Shown here piece after piece: positions 47,954 to 56,587 of a stretch of DNA of 63,117 nt. How positions within the stretch are numbered: the first letter of the stretch is position 1; every line of letters starts with the position of its first letter. The stretch covers positions 1-63,117 of the forward strand of contig JAEXRD010000113.1 of assembly GCA_023438245.1 (NCBI GenBank). Direction: 5' to 3'. The DNA comes from Pseudomonadota bacterium (GTDB taxonomy: Bacteria; Desulfobacterota; Desulfovibrionia; Desulfovibrionales; Desulfovibrionaceae). The position numbers and the translations under genes are program-made. The notes below the pieces were generated by a model. That model ran no database searches, was not told the DNA's origin, and saw nothing but the letters and a program-made list of their open reading frames with translations.

Positions 47954-48778
47954 CTAGTCGGCGGGATTCTCGCCGGGCGCTTCGCCAGGCGTGTCCGGGA
48001 ACAGTGAATCCCCGGCGGAGAGCAGGGCATCGAGCCTGACCCCCAGCGGTCCCAGGCGCTTCTCCACCAGCTTCATCTCGTCGCCGGGGTCGAACAGCGG
48101 GTAGTCGCTGCCGAACAGCAGCCGGTCCGCCGGGTGCTTGGCGATGAGCGCTCGCAGGGTGTCGTCGTCCACGAAGGACAGCGAGCTGGAGGTGTCCATG
48201 TACACGTCCAACCCGGCCAGGTGCTCCACGGCGAATTTCCAATGGCTGTAGCCGCCCAGGTGCGCGGCGATGAGCTTGGGGCCGGGGAACTCGCGGCGCA
48301 GCCGGGCCATCTTGACGGGGCAGGAGGGGTTCTGCTCCGGCGGCAGCACGTCGCCCACGTGGATCATCAGCGTCCACTCGTCGCCGATCAACTCCATGAG
48401 CCGGTAGAACTTGGGGTCGTCCAGGAAAAAGCCCTGGAAGTCCGGGTGGAACTTCAGCCCCTGGATGCCCGCGCGGCGCAGGCGGTCCAGTTCCTTCTCC
48501 GGCTCGGCGTAGTCCGGGTGCAGGGTGCCGAAGGCCACCACGCGCTCGGACTGGCGCTGCATGTCCACGGCCCAGTTGTTGGCCGGGATGACCTGAGAGG
48601 GGTCGGTGGCGGCGGTGTGCACCACCACGCGCTCGATGCCCGCGGCGTCGGCGCGGTGCAGCAGGTCGCCCAGCACGCCGGTGCCCACGGGCCGGATGCC
48701 GTAGTGGGAATCCAACTGGTTGATGGCCTTCTCGGCGATCTTGGGATGGAAGACGTGGGTGTGGCAGTCGGTATACAT
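47954..48778 (-). CDS. Amidohydrolase family protein
   Basis: A 274-residue TIM-barrel hydrolase of the amidohydrolase-2 group. The N-terminal YTDCHTHVFHP carries the first two metal histidines, LKFHPDFQGFFLDDPKF and MIHVGDVLPPEQNPS the middle ligands, LIAAHLGGYSHWKFA the next histidine, and LLFGSDYPLFDPGDEM the final aspartate. Relatives include decarboxylases and lactonases of aromatic or sugar acids; the exact substrate cannot be read. Start ATG at 48778. It is convergent with pgk. Confidence 0.88.
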   Translation of the reverse strand: MYTDCHTHVFHPKIAEKAINQLDSHYGIRPVGTGVLGDLLHRADAAGIERVVVHTAATDPSQVIPANNWAVDMQRQSERVVAFGTLHPDYAEPEKELDRLRRAGIQGLKFHPDFQGFFLDDPKFYRLMELIGDEWTLMIHVGDVLPPEQNPSCPVKMARLRREFPGPKLIAAHLGGYSHWKFAVEHLAGLDVYMDTSSSLSFVDDDTLRALIAKHPADRLLFGSDYPLFDPGDEMKLVEKRLGPLGVRLDALLSAGDSLFPDTPGEAPGENPAD

Positions 48779-48807
48779 GCTCGCGCTCCGTGTTCTCGAA
48801 GCGTCGG

Positions 48808-48835
48808 AATATACTCCCCAAAATGATTGGGGCAA
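48808..48835 (-). promoter_or_regulatory. Candidate promoter of the amidohydrolase gene
   Basis: On the minus strand TTGCCC (48830-48835) and TATATT (48808-48813) are separated by 16 bp; the -10 ends about 29 bp before the start codon. Confidence 0.5.
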
Positions 48836-48836
48836 G

Positions 48837-48858
48837 AAAAAAAGGCGCGTGTGGGCGC
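48837..48858 (-). terminator. Possible terminator of the AT-rich gene
   Basis: A short stem, GCGC/GCGC around 48846-48858, is followed on the minus strand by seven Ts (48837-48843). The stem is only 4 bp, so the call is modest. Confidence 0.4.
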
Positions 48859-48871
48859 TTGCTTCTGGGGG

Positions 48872-49765
48872 CTATACGAAGATCGCGATTGGTAGCACCT
48901 GCACAACCGGGCCAGCGATTTCAATGCGTAGATCGGGCAAGTCTATGTCTACAGTGTCCGATATTGATGAAAAATTAAGAAGAAGATCATTCAGTACTTT
49001 CTTGGGGATCGAACCAACAGCGGATTTGCGTACTAAACTAATTGATGTCGTGTTGTCGGGGAGAACTCTAATGATTTTCCCTAATACATTGAATTTTCCA
49101 TCAACAATGCTTGACATGGATGAGTCATTTAGGAACTCCCGTTCCAAGTCAATTACCGTTGAGTATCCGCAGCTTAGTGTCTCAGTGATGATATCAAATG
49201 TGGGGCCAGTCTTTAAGTCGTGAACAAAATCCGACATTTGCTTTTTCATGCTTAATAATGACTTAGCATCTGGAGTCTGACTCCCTTTTTTCTTCTGCTC
49301 ACCTGATTGCAGCGTAATCATAATATCAATTAATTGTGTGAATGTGTCCATTGTTTGAATAAGAGGGTTCATGCGAACAGACGCTGAAAATTCGACGAAA
49401 TCCCTAACATTAGGAATATAGCCTGTGCTATCGAAATGTAATGTTTTGCTCTGTGCAAGACTTGATCGAAGTACTTGGAAAAGAGAAGCTGGAGTGTGAA
49501 TTCGCTCTTCAGATCGATGAAAGCCTTGCATTTTATCTTCTGATTTCTGGCTCTTTGCTGAAAGGTCAACTCGAATTAATGAGGCTAGGGCACTTGAAAG
49601 TCCAAAAGTTGCTCCAAGTTCATGGGTGGCTTTGGATTGATCAGATTCACTAGAAATAATTCGCGATACAGTAGACAGCCCACCTTGAAGCATGGCCATC
49701 ATGTCAAAAACGATTCTTTGGTTTAAGTAGACTGGTGTGATCAACTCGCCTGTGATTGTACTCAT
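48872..49765 (-). CDS. AT-rich DUF6414-like protein, probably acquired
   Basis: A 297-residue cytoplasmic protein. The N-terminal PVYLNQRIVFDMMAMLQGGL and the C-terminal end GPVVQVLPIAIFV resemble the DUF6414 family as I recall it: an N-terminal YLxxxxxxxxxAxLxGG start and a final VxPIAI strand. No catalytic motif is visible and the family has no settled function. The coding sequence is strikingly AT-rich against its neighbours (TTA, AAA, ATA codons common). It starts 20 bp after the thioesterase gene at the ATG at 49765 and shares its direction, so it seems to have been inserted at the tail of the alaC-hom-apgM run. No mobile-element genes flank it. Confidence 0.55.
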   Translation of the reverse strand: MSTITGELITPVYLNQRIVFDMMAMLQGGLSTVSRIISSESDQSKATHELGATFGLSSALASLIRVDLSAKSQKSEDKMQGFHRSEERIHTPASLFQVLRSSLAQSKTLHFDSTGYIPNVRDFVEFSASVRMNPLIQTMDTFTQLIDIMITLQSGEQKKKGSQTPDAKSLLSMKKQMSDFVHDLKTGPTFDIITETLSCGYSTVIDLEREFLNDSSMSSIVDGKFNVLGKIIRVLPDNTTSISLVRKSAVGSIPKKVLNDLLLNFSSISDTVDIDLPDLRIEIAGPVVQVLPIAIFV

Positions 49766-49785
49766 TTGATCACCGTCCAAAGGTC

Positions 49786-50220
49786 TTATGATGTTGGCGT
49801 GCTCTCGCACAGCTCCTTGAACCAGTCCGGAACGGCCACGGGCCTGCCCTGGCGGTTCACGATGGGGTGCTCTGTGTAGCCCTGGGCGCGCAGCTGGGCG
49901 CGGTCCTCGCTCCAGAACTCGTACACGATGCGCATGCTGGCCCGGCCCCAGCCCGCCACCCCGGTGTGCACCCAGAGCAGGTCGTCGTAGCGCGAGGGCG
50001 CGCGGTAGCGGCACCAGGCCTCGCGCACGGGCAGGATGACCCCGCGCTCCTCCACGATGTTGTAGCCCATGCCCCGCTCGCGCAGGAACAGGCTGCGGGC
50101 GCGCTCAAAGATGTGCAGGTATTCCGCGTAGTACAGCACGCCCATGGCGTCTGTTTCACCATAGGACACGCGGTGCGGATACCAGCAGTCGTGGGTGGGA
50201 AACTCCTTGGGAAAGTCCAC
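49786..50220 (-). CDS. YbgC/FadM-type acyl-CoA thioesterase
   Basis: A 144-residue hotdog-fold protein. YGETDAMGVLYYAEYLHIFE contains the catalytic aspartate of the 4-hydroxybenzoyl-CoA thioesterase group (the D of TDAMG) and the following GVxxxxxYxxxFE block. Such enzymes hydrolyse short acyl-CoA or acyl-ACP thioesters. The GTG at 50220 is chosen because a very strong GGAAGAGGAG lies seven bases upstream. It follows apgM by 30 bp on the same strand. Substrate unknown. Confidence 0.88.
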   Translation of the reverse strand: MDFPKEFPTHDCWYPHRVSYGETDAMGVLYYAEYLHIFERARSLFLRERGMGYNIVEERGVILPVREAWCRYRAPSRYDDLLWVHTGVAGWGRASMRIVYEFWSEDRAQLRAQGYTEHPIVNRQGRPVAVPDWFKELCESTPTS

Positions 50221-50250
50221 GTCGCCGCTCCTCTTCCGCTCTCTTGCGGC

Positions 50251-51456
50251 CTATTTGGCGAGCCGGCGCAGGGTCCAGGGCAGCAGTTCGTGCCCGGCCT
50301 CGATGACCAGCCCGGTGGCGCGGGCCTCGCGCTCGTTGAAGGCCGGGATGCCCGTGTCCTCGCATTCGTCGCCCTCGCAGCGGGTCTGGTGCAGCAGGAA
50401 GGGCACCGGGTCCGGGGTGTGGGTGCGCTCGGAAATGGGCGTGAAATGGTCGCAGGTGATGAGAAAGGCCACGTCCTGACCGGCCAGCGCCTGCCTGAGC
50501 GGCCCCACGATCTGGGCGTCGAAGCGGGAAATGGCCTCGATCTTGTCCGTGGCGTTGCCGCCGTGGCCGCATTCGTCCGGGCCTTCCAGGTGCACGAAGA
50601 CAAAATCGCCCCGCTCCAGGAATTTGAGCGCGGCGTCCACCTTGCCCTGGTAGTTGGTGTCCATGAGGCCCGTGGCTCCGGGCACCTCGATGACCTCCAT
50701 GCCGGCGGCGCGCCCCAGGCCGCGAACCAGGTCCACGGCGGAGATCACCGCGCCGGTGCGGCCGAAGGTCTTCTTGAAGTCCGGCAGATTGAGCGGGCGG
50801 CCCTGGCCCCAGGGCCAGATGGAGTTGGCCCGGGTGTGGCGCGCGGTCTCGGCCAGCCTTTCCCCGGCCAGGTGCAGCAGGTCCCAGAGCTGGGCGCTCT
50901 TGGAGAACTCCTTCATGTCCGGGCGGATGGGCTTGTCGGTGATGTCGTGGGGCGGGCTGATCTTGAGCGCGGCCTCCGGCTCCTTGGCCCCGTTCTTCTG
51001 CACCAGCAGATGCCGGTACTGCACGCCGGGGTGGAAGGTGAAGGTGCCGTCGCCCAGCTGCTGCTGCAGGTCGCGCACAAGGGGCTCGCTCTCCTCGGTC
51101 TTGATGTGGCCGGAGGAGTAGTCGAGCATCTTGCCCGTCACCGAAAGCTCGGTGAGCGTGACCAGGTTCATGCGCCACACCAGGTCGTCCGCGCCGAGCT
51201 TGAGCCCCTGCGCGGCGGCCTCGATGGGGCCGCGCCCGGTGTGGTGCTGCGCCGGGTTGAAGCCCAGGAGCGACATGTTGGCCACGTCCGAGCCCGGCGG
51301 CATGCCCTCCGGGATGGTGCGGCAGGTGCCGACGACGCCGGAGGCGGCCATTTCGTCCATGTTCGGGGTGTGCGCGGCCTCCAGGCAGGTCTTGCCGCCC
51401 GGAGCCTCGTCCGGCCAGCCGCCCATGCCGTCGGCGATGAGGAACAGAAGTTTCAT
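50251..51456 (-). CDS. ApgM-family phosphotransferase, probable homoserine kinase
   Basis: A 401-residue alkaline-phosphatase-superfamily protein of the archaeal-type cofactor-independent phosphoglycerate mutase family (ApgM). FLIADGMGGWPDE has the first metal aspartate, AAHTPNMDEMAASG the region before the catalytic serine or threonine, and FVHLEGPDECGHGGN and LITCDHFTPISERTHTPDPVP the later metal ligands. A subgroup of this family is proposed to be a homoserine kinase that replaces ThrB. Here it lies nine bases behind hom, with alaC upstream, and a glycolytic role is less likely because the other glycolytic genes are clustered separately. I therefore favour homoserine kinase; this is inference. 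Confidence 0.75.
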   Translation of the reverse strand: MKLLFLIADGMGGWPDEAPGGKTCLEAAHTPNMDEMAASGVVGTCRTIPEGMPPGSDVANMSLLGFNPAQHHTGRGPIEAAAQGLKLGADDLVWRMNLVTLTELSVTGKMLDYSSGHIKTEESEPLVRDLQQQLGDGTFTFHPGVQYRHLLVQKNGAKEPEAALKISPPHDITDKPIRPDMKEFSKSAQLWDLLHLAGERLAETARHTRANSIWPWGQGRPLNLPDFKKTFGRTGAVISAVDLVRGLGRAAGMEVIEVPGATGLMDTNYQGKVDAALKFLERGDFVFVHLEGPDECGHGGNATDKIEAISRFDAQIVGPLRQALAGQDVAFLITCDHFTPISERTHTPDPVPFLLHQTRCEGDECEDTGIPAFNEREARATGLVIEAGHELLPWTLRRLAK

Positions 51457-51465
51457 GGAGGCCCC

Positions 51466-52758
51466 TTACAGGATGGGGAAGTGCACCGTGGGGCGCACGA
51501 TGAAGGGCATGGCGTCGATGGCCGCGATGGTCTCGCGCACGGCCTTGGCCCTGGCCTTGTGGGTCAGGAACACGATGGGGATGTCCGAGCCGGACTCGTC
51601 GCCCTTCTGCACCGCCTGGGCGATGGAGATGCCGTGCTCGGCCATGGCGTGGGCGATGGAGGCCATGACCCCGGGGCGGTCGGCCACGGTGAAGCGGAAG
51701 TAGTGCATGGCTACGGACTCGTCCGCGGGCAGGATCTCGGCCTTGGCCAGCGGGGCGTTGCGGAAGCCGGTGTTGTCGAAGCAGGGCAGGTTGCAGGCCG
51801 TGCCGCGGCACAGGGCCATGATGTCGGCCATGACCGCGCTGCCGGTGGGCAGGTCGCCCGCGCCCTGGCCGTGCAGCATGATGGGCCCCACGGCGTTGCC
51901 CTCCACGCGCACGGCGTTGAAGTTGCCGCCCACCCGCGCCAGCAGGTAGGTGTACTTCACCAGCGTGGGCTCCACGCTGGCGTCCAGTTTGCCGTCCACC
52001 TCGCGCACCTGGGCCAAGAGCTTGATGCGGTAGCCGAACTCGCGCGCGAACTCGATGTCCAGCGGGGTCACCTGGGTGATGCCGCGCACCGGCACGTTGG
52101 CCAGCGGGAAGTCGCGCCCGTAGGCCAGGCGGATGAGCACCACCAGCTTGTGCGCCGTGTCCAGGCCCTCGATGTCGAAGGTCGGGTCGGCCTCGGCGTA
52201 GCCCAGGTCCTGGGCCTGCTTCAGCGCCGTGGCGAAGTCCAGGTGGTTGGTGGTCATCTCCGAGAGGATGTAGTTGGCCGTGCCGTTCATGATGCCGGTG
52301 AGCCGCTCGATGCGGTTGGCGCACAGGCTCTCGCGCAGGGTCTGCACGATGGGGATGCCGCCCGCCACGCTGGCCTCGTAAAAGAGGCCCAGGCCCTTCT
52401 CGGCCGCCAGGGCGGAGAGCTCCGGCCCGTGCAGCGCCAGCAGGTGCTTGTTGGCGGTCACCACGTGCTTTCCGGCGTTCAGCGCGCCCTTGATGAGCTT
52501 CAGTGCGGTGTCGATGCCGCCCATGAGCTCGACCACGACATCGATGTCCGGGTCGTTGACCAGGTCGTCGGGGCTGGCGGTGAACTTCACCTCGGGGGCG
52601 GTGGCCACGGCGCGCTTCTTGGTCAGGTCGCGCACCAGGACGGTCCTGATGCTGATTTCCCGCCCGGTCCGCGCGACGATGATGTCGCGGTTCTCCTGCA
52701 GGATCTTGGCGAGACCAGAGCCGACCGTGCCGAAACCGGCGAGTCCGAGGCGAAGCAT
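51466..52758 (-). CDS. hom: Homoserine dehydrogenase with C-terminal ACT domain
   Basis: A 430-residue enzyme making homoserine from aspartate semialdehyde. LGLAGFGTVGSGLAKIL is the NAD(P)-binding fold. ANKHLLALHG, FYEASVAGGIPIVQTL and GIMNGTANYILSEM are the catalytic blocks, and DPTFDIEGLDTAHKLVVLI follows. The C terminus (about 350-430, MHYFRFTVADRPGVMASIAH) is an ACT domain, usually for feedback by threonine. The ATG at 52758 is preferred over the GTG six bases upstream, because the GTG overlaps the AAGGAG ribosome site. It is followed after nine bases by the ApgM-like gene. Confidence 0.96.
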   Translation of the reverse strand: MLRLGLAGFGTVGSGLAKILQENRDIIVARTGREISIRTVLVRDLTKKRAVATAPEVKFTASPDDLVNDPDIDVVVELMGGIDTALKLIKGALNAGKHVVTANKHLLALHGPELSALAAEKGLGLFYEASVAGGIPIVQTLRESLCANRIERLTGIMNGTANYILSEMTTNHLDFATALKQAQDLGYAEADPTFDIEGLDTAHKLVVLIRLAYGRDFPLANVPVRGITQVTPLDIEFAREFGYRIKLLAQVREVDGKLDASVEPTLVKYTYLLARVGGNFNAVRVEGNAVGPIMLHGQGAGDLPTGSAVMADIMALCRGTACNLPCFDNTGFRNAPLAKAEILPADESVAMHYFRFTVADRPGVMASIAHAMAEHGISIAQAVQKGDESGSDIPIVFLTHKARAKAVRETIAAIDAMPFIVRPTVHFPIL

Positions 52759-52779
52759 CGTCACTCCTTGTTGCCTGGG

Positions 52780-53952
52780 TTATTTACCGAAGAACTTCTT
52801 TAGGTTGCGCGTGGCCTGGTTGGTGCGGTGGCGGTTTTCCACCAGGGCGAAGCGCACGTGGTCGTCGCCGTAGTGGCCGAAGCCCAGGCCCGGGGACACG
52901 GCCACGCAGGCCTCGCGCAGCAGCAGCTTGGAGAATTCCACGCTGCCCAGGTGCTTGAATTCGTCGGGGATTTCCGCCCAGACGAACATGGTGGCCTTGG
53001 GCGGCGGCACCATCCAGCCCGCGCGGTGCAGGCCCTCGATGAGCGCGTCGCGCCTGTCCTGGTGCACGTCCATGATCTCGCGCACGCATTCCTGCGGGCC
53101 GTTCAGCGCCGTGCAGGCCGCGATCTGGATGGGCTGGAAGATGCCGTAGTCCAGGTAGCTCTTGATGCGGGTCAGCGCCTGGACCATGTCGCGGTTGCCC
53201 ACGCAGAAGCCCACGCGCCAGCCCGCCATGCTGTAGCTCTTGGTCAGGGAGAAGAACTCCACGCCAACGTCCTTGGCGCCCTTGGCCTGCATGAAGCTGG
53301 GGGCCACGTAGCCGTCGTAGGTGAAGTCGGCGTACGCGAAGTCGTTGATCACGTACATGTCGTTTTCTTTGGCGAAATCAACGATCTTCTGGAAGAACTC
53401 AACGTCCACGCACTCGGTGGTGGGGTTGTGGGGATAGTTGATGACGAGCAGCTTGGGCCGGGGCCAGGTCTGCTTCACGGCGGTCTGCAGGTCCTCCATG
53501 AAGTCGCGGCCCTTGCCCACGGGAATGCGGCGCACGTCCGCGCCGGCGATGATGGCGGCGTACGGGTGGATGGGGTAGGCCGGGTCCGGGGCGAGGACGA
53601 CATCGCCGGGGGAGAGCATGACCAGCGCCAGGTGCGCCAGGCCTTCCTTGGCGCCCATGGTCACGACCACTTCCTGGTCGTGGTCCAACTCCACGCCGAA
53701 GCGGCGTAGGTACCAGTTGGCGATGGCCAGCCGCAGGCCGTTGATGCCCTTGGATGCGCTGTAGCGGTGGTTGGTGGACTTCACCGATGCCTCGAGGAGC
53801 TTCTCCACGATGTGCTGCGGGGTCGGCAGGTCGGGGTTGCCCATTCCCAGGTCGATGATGTCTGCGCCTTGCCTGCGCATCTTCATCTTGAGCTCGTTGA
53901 CCTGGGCGAAGACGTAGGGCGGCAGGCGGTGGACTCTGGCGAACTGCTGCAT
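52780..53952 (-). CDS. alaC: Alanine aminotransferase AlaC-type
   Basis: A 390-residue fold-type I PLP enzyme closely resembling E. coli AlaC (YfdZ): RVHRLPPYVFAQVNELK, IIDLGMGNPDLPTPQHIVEK, TMGAKEGLAHLALVMLSPGD and SLTKSYSMAGWRVGFCVGN with the PLP lysine. ALVENRHRTNQA is the C-terminal arginine block that binds the substrate carboxylate. It exchanges amino groups between glutamate and pyruvate. The ATG at 53952 follows GAGGAG. It is the first gene of the alaC-hom-apgM run, so it may be shared with threonine or methionine pathway regulation. Confidence 0.88.
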   Translation of the reverse strand: MQQFARVHRLPPYVFAQVNELKMKMRRQGADIIDLGMGNPDLPTPQHIVEKLLEASVKSTNHRYSASKGINGLRLAIANWYLRRFGVELDHDQEVVVTMGAKEGLAHLALVMLSPGDVVLAPDPAYPIHPYAAIIAGADVRRIPVGKGRDFMEDLQTAVKQTWPRPKLLVINYPHNPTTECVDVEFFQKIVDFAKENDMYVINDFAYADFTYDGYVAPSFMQAKGAKDVGVEFFSLTKSYSMAGWRVGFCVGNRDMVQALTRIKSYLDYGIFQPIQIAACTALNGPQECVREIMDVHQDRRDALIEGLHRAGWMVPPPKATMFVWAEIPDEFKHLGSVEFSKLLLREACVAVSPGLGFGHYGDDHVRFALVENRHRTNQATRNLKKFFGK

Positions 53953-54133
53953 GGCGCGCTCCTCATTGAACCCGTCGTGGCGGGTGTGGATTATTCGGCA
54001 GTCCCAGACCATATATGCGAGGGCGGGTGGCTGTCAAAAGCATTCCGTGGGGTTGGGCGCGGATTGCCCCTCGGCGGGCTGTTGCGGTCCGGGGGGCTTC
54101 GGGGCTAGCATGGCCTAAGCCAAGGAGGCCGCC

Positions 54134-54604
54134 ATGAGTGTGACGACCGGACTGACACGCGCCGACTACGAGAAGATGCTGGCAGTGGCCATCGAGGAGG
54201 CCCGGCTGGGACTGGCCGAGGGCGGCGTGCCCATCGGCGCGGCCCTGTTCGACTCCTCCGGGAACCTGCTGGGGCGCGGCCACAACCGCCGCGTGCAGGA
54301 CGGCGATCCCTCCATGCACGCCGAGACCGCGGCCTTCAAGAACGCCGGGCGCAGGAAAAGCTACCGCGACTGCGTCATGGTCACCACGCTGGCCCCGTGC
54401 TGGTACTGCTCCGGGCTGGTGCGCCAGTTCGGCATCGGCACCGTGGTGGCCGGGGAGAGCGCCACCTTCCAGGGCGGGCTCTCCTGGCTGGCGGAGAACG
54501 GCGTGGCGGTCATCGACCTGGACAGCGCCGAGTGCAAGGCCCTGCTCGGCGGGTTCATCCGCGAGAAGCCCGAGGTCTGGAACGAGGACATCGGGGTGGA
54601 CTAG
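54134..54604 (+). CDS. Cytosine deaminase-like (Fcy1 type) nucleoside deaminase
   Basis: A 156-residue zinc deaminase. H62-A-E64 and PC89-W-Y-C92 are the zinc ligands and catalytic glutamate. The GVPIGAALFD and LLGRGHNRRVQDGDPS blocks, and the C-terminal DSAECKALLGGFIREKPEVW then NEDIG, match yeast-type cytosine deaminase rather than tRNA adenosine deaminase. It would deaminate cytosine to uracil for pyrimidine salvage. Start ATG at 54134 behind AAGGAGG. An MFS transporter gene follows six bases later, perhaps moving a nucleobase analogue or other solute. Confidence 0.9.
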   Translation: MSVTTGLTRADYEKMLAVAIEEARLGLAEGGVPIGAALFDSSGNLLGRGHNRRVQDGDPSMHAETAAFKNAGRRKSYRDCVMVTTLAPCWYCSGLVRQFGIGTVVAGESATFQGGLSWLAENGVAVIDLDSAECKALLGGFIREKPEVWNEDIGVD

Positions 54605-54610
54605 CCGGGC

Positions 54611-55852
54611 ATGCCGACACCGCACGCGACCTCCGCCCCCGGCTTGCCGGGCTGGTGGAAAACCCTGGGCCGGTCCTTCCGCCACCGGGACTACCGCCTG
54701 TTTTTCACCGGCCAGTTCATCTCGCTGGTGGGCACCTGGATGCAGTCCGTGGCCCAGTCCTGGCTGGTGTACCGGCTCACCGGGTCCAGCCTGGATCTGG
54801 GGCTGGTGGGCTTTGCCGGGCAGTTCCCGGTGTTCGTGCTGGGCCTGTTCGGGGGCATCCTGGCCGACAGGCGCGACAAGCGCTCCGTGCTCATGCTGAC
54901 CCAGGCCGCCTCGCTGGTGCAGGCCGCGCTCATGGCCTGGCTGACCTTCGCCGGGCACGTGCAGGTCTGGCAGGTCATGTGCCTGGCCGCGCTTCTGGGC
55001 GTGGTCAACGCCGTGGACATCCCCACGCGCCAGTCCCTGGTGGTGGAGCTGGTGGGCAAGGAGGACCTGCACAACGCCATCGCGCTCAATTCCTCCATGT
55101 TCAACCTGGCGCGCATCGTGGGCCCCACGCTGGCGGGCATCGTGCTGGCCATGGTGGGCGAGGCCTGGTGCTTCAGCCTCAACGCCGTGAGCTACCTGGC
55201 CGTGATTCTGTGCCTGTGGCGCATGGGCGGCGGGCGGCGGAGTGCGGAGAGGCCAGCGGGCTCCGTGCTCCAGCACCTGCGCGAGGCCGTCGCCTACGCC
55301 TGGACCACCCGGCAGGTGCGCACGGTGCTCATGCTGCTGGCCGTGGCCAGCCTGGTGGGCATGTCCTACGTGGTGCTCATGCCCGTGTTCGCGGGCCAGG
55401 TGCTGGGCAGCGGGCCGGGCGGGCTGGGCATCCTCATGTCCTGCGCGGGCTGCGGCAGCCTGGCCGGGGCGCTGCTTTTGGCCTCCCGGCGCGAGGGCGG
55501 CGGCGCGGGCCGCTACGCCTACTACGGCGTGCTCTGCTTCGGGGTCAGCCTGGCGCTGTTCGCCCAGTCGCGCCTGTTCTGGCTCTCGGCGCTGCTGCTG
55601 CTGCCCACGGGCTTCGGCATGATCGTGAGCATGGCCTCGGCCAACACCATGCTCCAGATGATCGCCCCGGACCACCTGCGCGGGCGGGTCATGGCCCTGT
55701 ATTCCATGATGTTCATGGGCATGGCCCCGTTCGGCGCGCTCATGGCGGGCAGCCTGGCCCACGCGGTGGGGCCGCAGGCCACCGTGACGGCGGGCGGCGC
55801 GGCGCTGGTGCTGGTGCTGGGCCTGGCCGGGCGCAGCCTGCGCACGATGTGA
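54611..55852 (+). CDS. MFS exporter, EntS/MFS_3-like
   Basis: A 413-residue membrane protein with about 12 hydrophobic segments. SFRHRDYRLFFTGQFISLVG and GTWMQSVAQSWLVYRLTGSS are the typical start of the enterobactin-exporter-like MFS subgroup. The cytoplasmic loop between helices 2 and 3 reads GGILADRRDKRSVL, and the equivalent C-half loop is PDHLRGRVMALYSM. It exports an unknown small molecule by proton antiport. Its ATG is six bases after the cytosine deaminase stop, so the two are one transcript. Confidence 0.92.
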   Translation: MPTPHATSAPGLPGWWKTLGRSFRHRDYRLFFTGQFISLVGTWMQSVAQSWLVYRLTGSSLDLGLVGFAGQFPVFVLGLFGGILADRRDKRSVLMLTQAASLVQAALMAWLTFAGHVQVWQVMCLAALLGVVNAVDIPTRQSLVVELVGKEDLHNAIALNSSMFNLARIVGPTLAGIVLAMVGEAWCFSLNAVSYLAVILCLWRMGGGRRSAERPAGSVLQHLREAVAYAWTTRQVRTVLMLLAVASLVGMSYVVLMPVFAGQVLGSGPGGLGILMSCAGCGSLAGALLLASRREGGGAGRYAYYGVLCFGVSLALFAQSRLFWLSALLLLPTGFGMIVSMASANTMLQMIAPDHLRGRVMALYSMMFMGMAPFGALMAGSLAHAVGPQATVTAGGAALVLVLGLAGRSLRTM

Positions 55853-55854
55853 CG

Positions 55855-56415
55855 CTAGTCCGCCAGCAGGCCCCGCAGGCGCAGAACCTCCGCGTCACGC
55901 ACCCCCTCGTCAAAGCCCGGCGAGAGCGGATTCAGGAACCCGTGGGCCGTTCCGGGCAGCACGCTTGCTTCGTAGCCCGCTTGGAGAAGCTCCGCGGCCA
56001 GGGGCGCGGGGTCGAAGCTGGCCTCGCGCTGGGCGAAGATCAGGCGCACGTCCCCGGCGGGCCGCAGGTGGGCCTGCTGGCGGATGCGCGAGCCGTAGTA
56101 GAGCACTGCGCGGCGGGGCGGGGTGTCGGCCTGCGCCAACGCCACCCACAGGGCCGAGGCCCCGGCGCTCAGGCCCACGGCCAGGTTCCAGGGCTTTTCC
56201 GCAAGCAGCGGGGCCAGCGCCCGGGCATAGGCCTCCACGCCCCCGGCGGCCTGGAACGCGCCGTAAGCTTCCATTTCGCTGGCGAAGCGCGGGCGCTCGT
56301 GGCCGTAGGGCGAGACGATGCGCACGGCCCCGCTGATCTGGCGGGCGAAGGCCTGCATTTCCGGGGTGTGGCCGAAGATGTCCGTGGCCAGGAGCAGGGT
56401 GGGGGAGCGGCGCAT
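55855..56415 (-). CDS. Dienelactone hydrolase-like alpha/beta hydrolase
   Basis: A 186-residue compact alpha/beta-hydrolase. TLLLATDIFGHTPEMQAF is the DLH-like start, GLSAGASALWVAL has the nucleophile S83 in GLSAG, VRLIFAQREASFDP carries the likely acid, and PGTAHGFLNPLS the histidine, so the catalytic triad seems complete. Substrate unknown. It is shorter than dienelactone hydrolase (about 230), lacking part of the lid. It is convergent with the MFS gene (2 bp between stops). Confidence 0.8.
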   Translation of the reverse strand: MRRSPTLLLATDIFGHTPEMQAFARQISGAVRIVSPYGHERPRFASEMEAYGAFQAAGGVEAYARALAPLLAEKPWNLAVGLSAGASALWVALAQADTPPRRAVLYYGSRIRQQAHLRPAGDVRLIFAQREASFDPAPLAAELLQAGYEASVLPGTAHGFLNPLSPGFDEGVRDAEVLRLRGLLAD

Positions 56416-56474
56416 GGCCCCTGGTAGGGCATGGCGGGCCGCAAGGCAAGAGCCGTGCTTGTTCTCCGCCGCCC

Positions 56475-56503
56475 TTGACCTTGTGGCCCCTTTTTTTTAG
56501 CCT
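56475..56503 (+). promoter_or_regulatory. Candidate promoter of ilvE
   Basis: TTGACC (56475-56480) and TAGCCT (56498-56503) are separated by a 17-bp spacer that contains a run of Ts; predicted start near 56510 leaves a leader of about 80 nt. Confidence 0.45.
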
Positions 56504-56587
56504 GTCCCACTTCAAGGGTCCCCCCGCGCCAGCCCCCTGCCCGCGCCCGGAGGACTCCCCCCAAATCGCGCAAAGGGAGACTCGCAC

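Noticed and set aside
49441..49653. Small plus-strand gene inside the AT-rich region
   Set aside because: No ribosome site or family motif; it lies fully inside the better-supported minus-strand gene.
50251..51456. Plain glycolytic phosphoglycerate mutase
   Set aside because: The family name allows it, but the position directly behind hom makes homoserine kinase the better hypothesis. Glycolytic function is not excluded.
56416..56587. Riboswitch or T-box upstream of ilvE
   Set aside because: The leader is GC-rich with possible hairpins but shows no T-box, leader peptide or known riboswitch motif that I can recognise.
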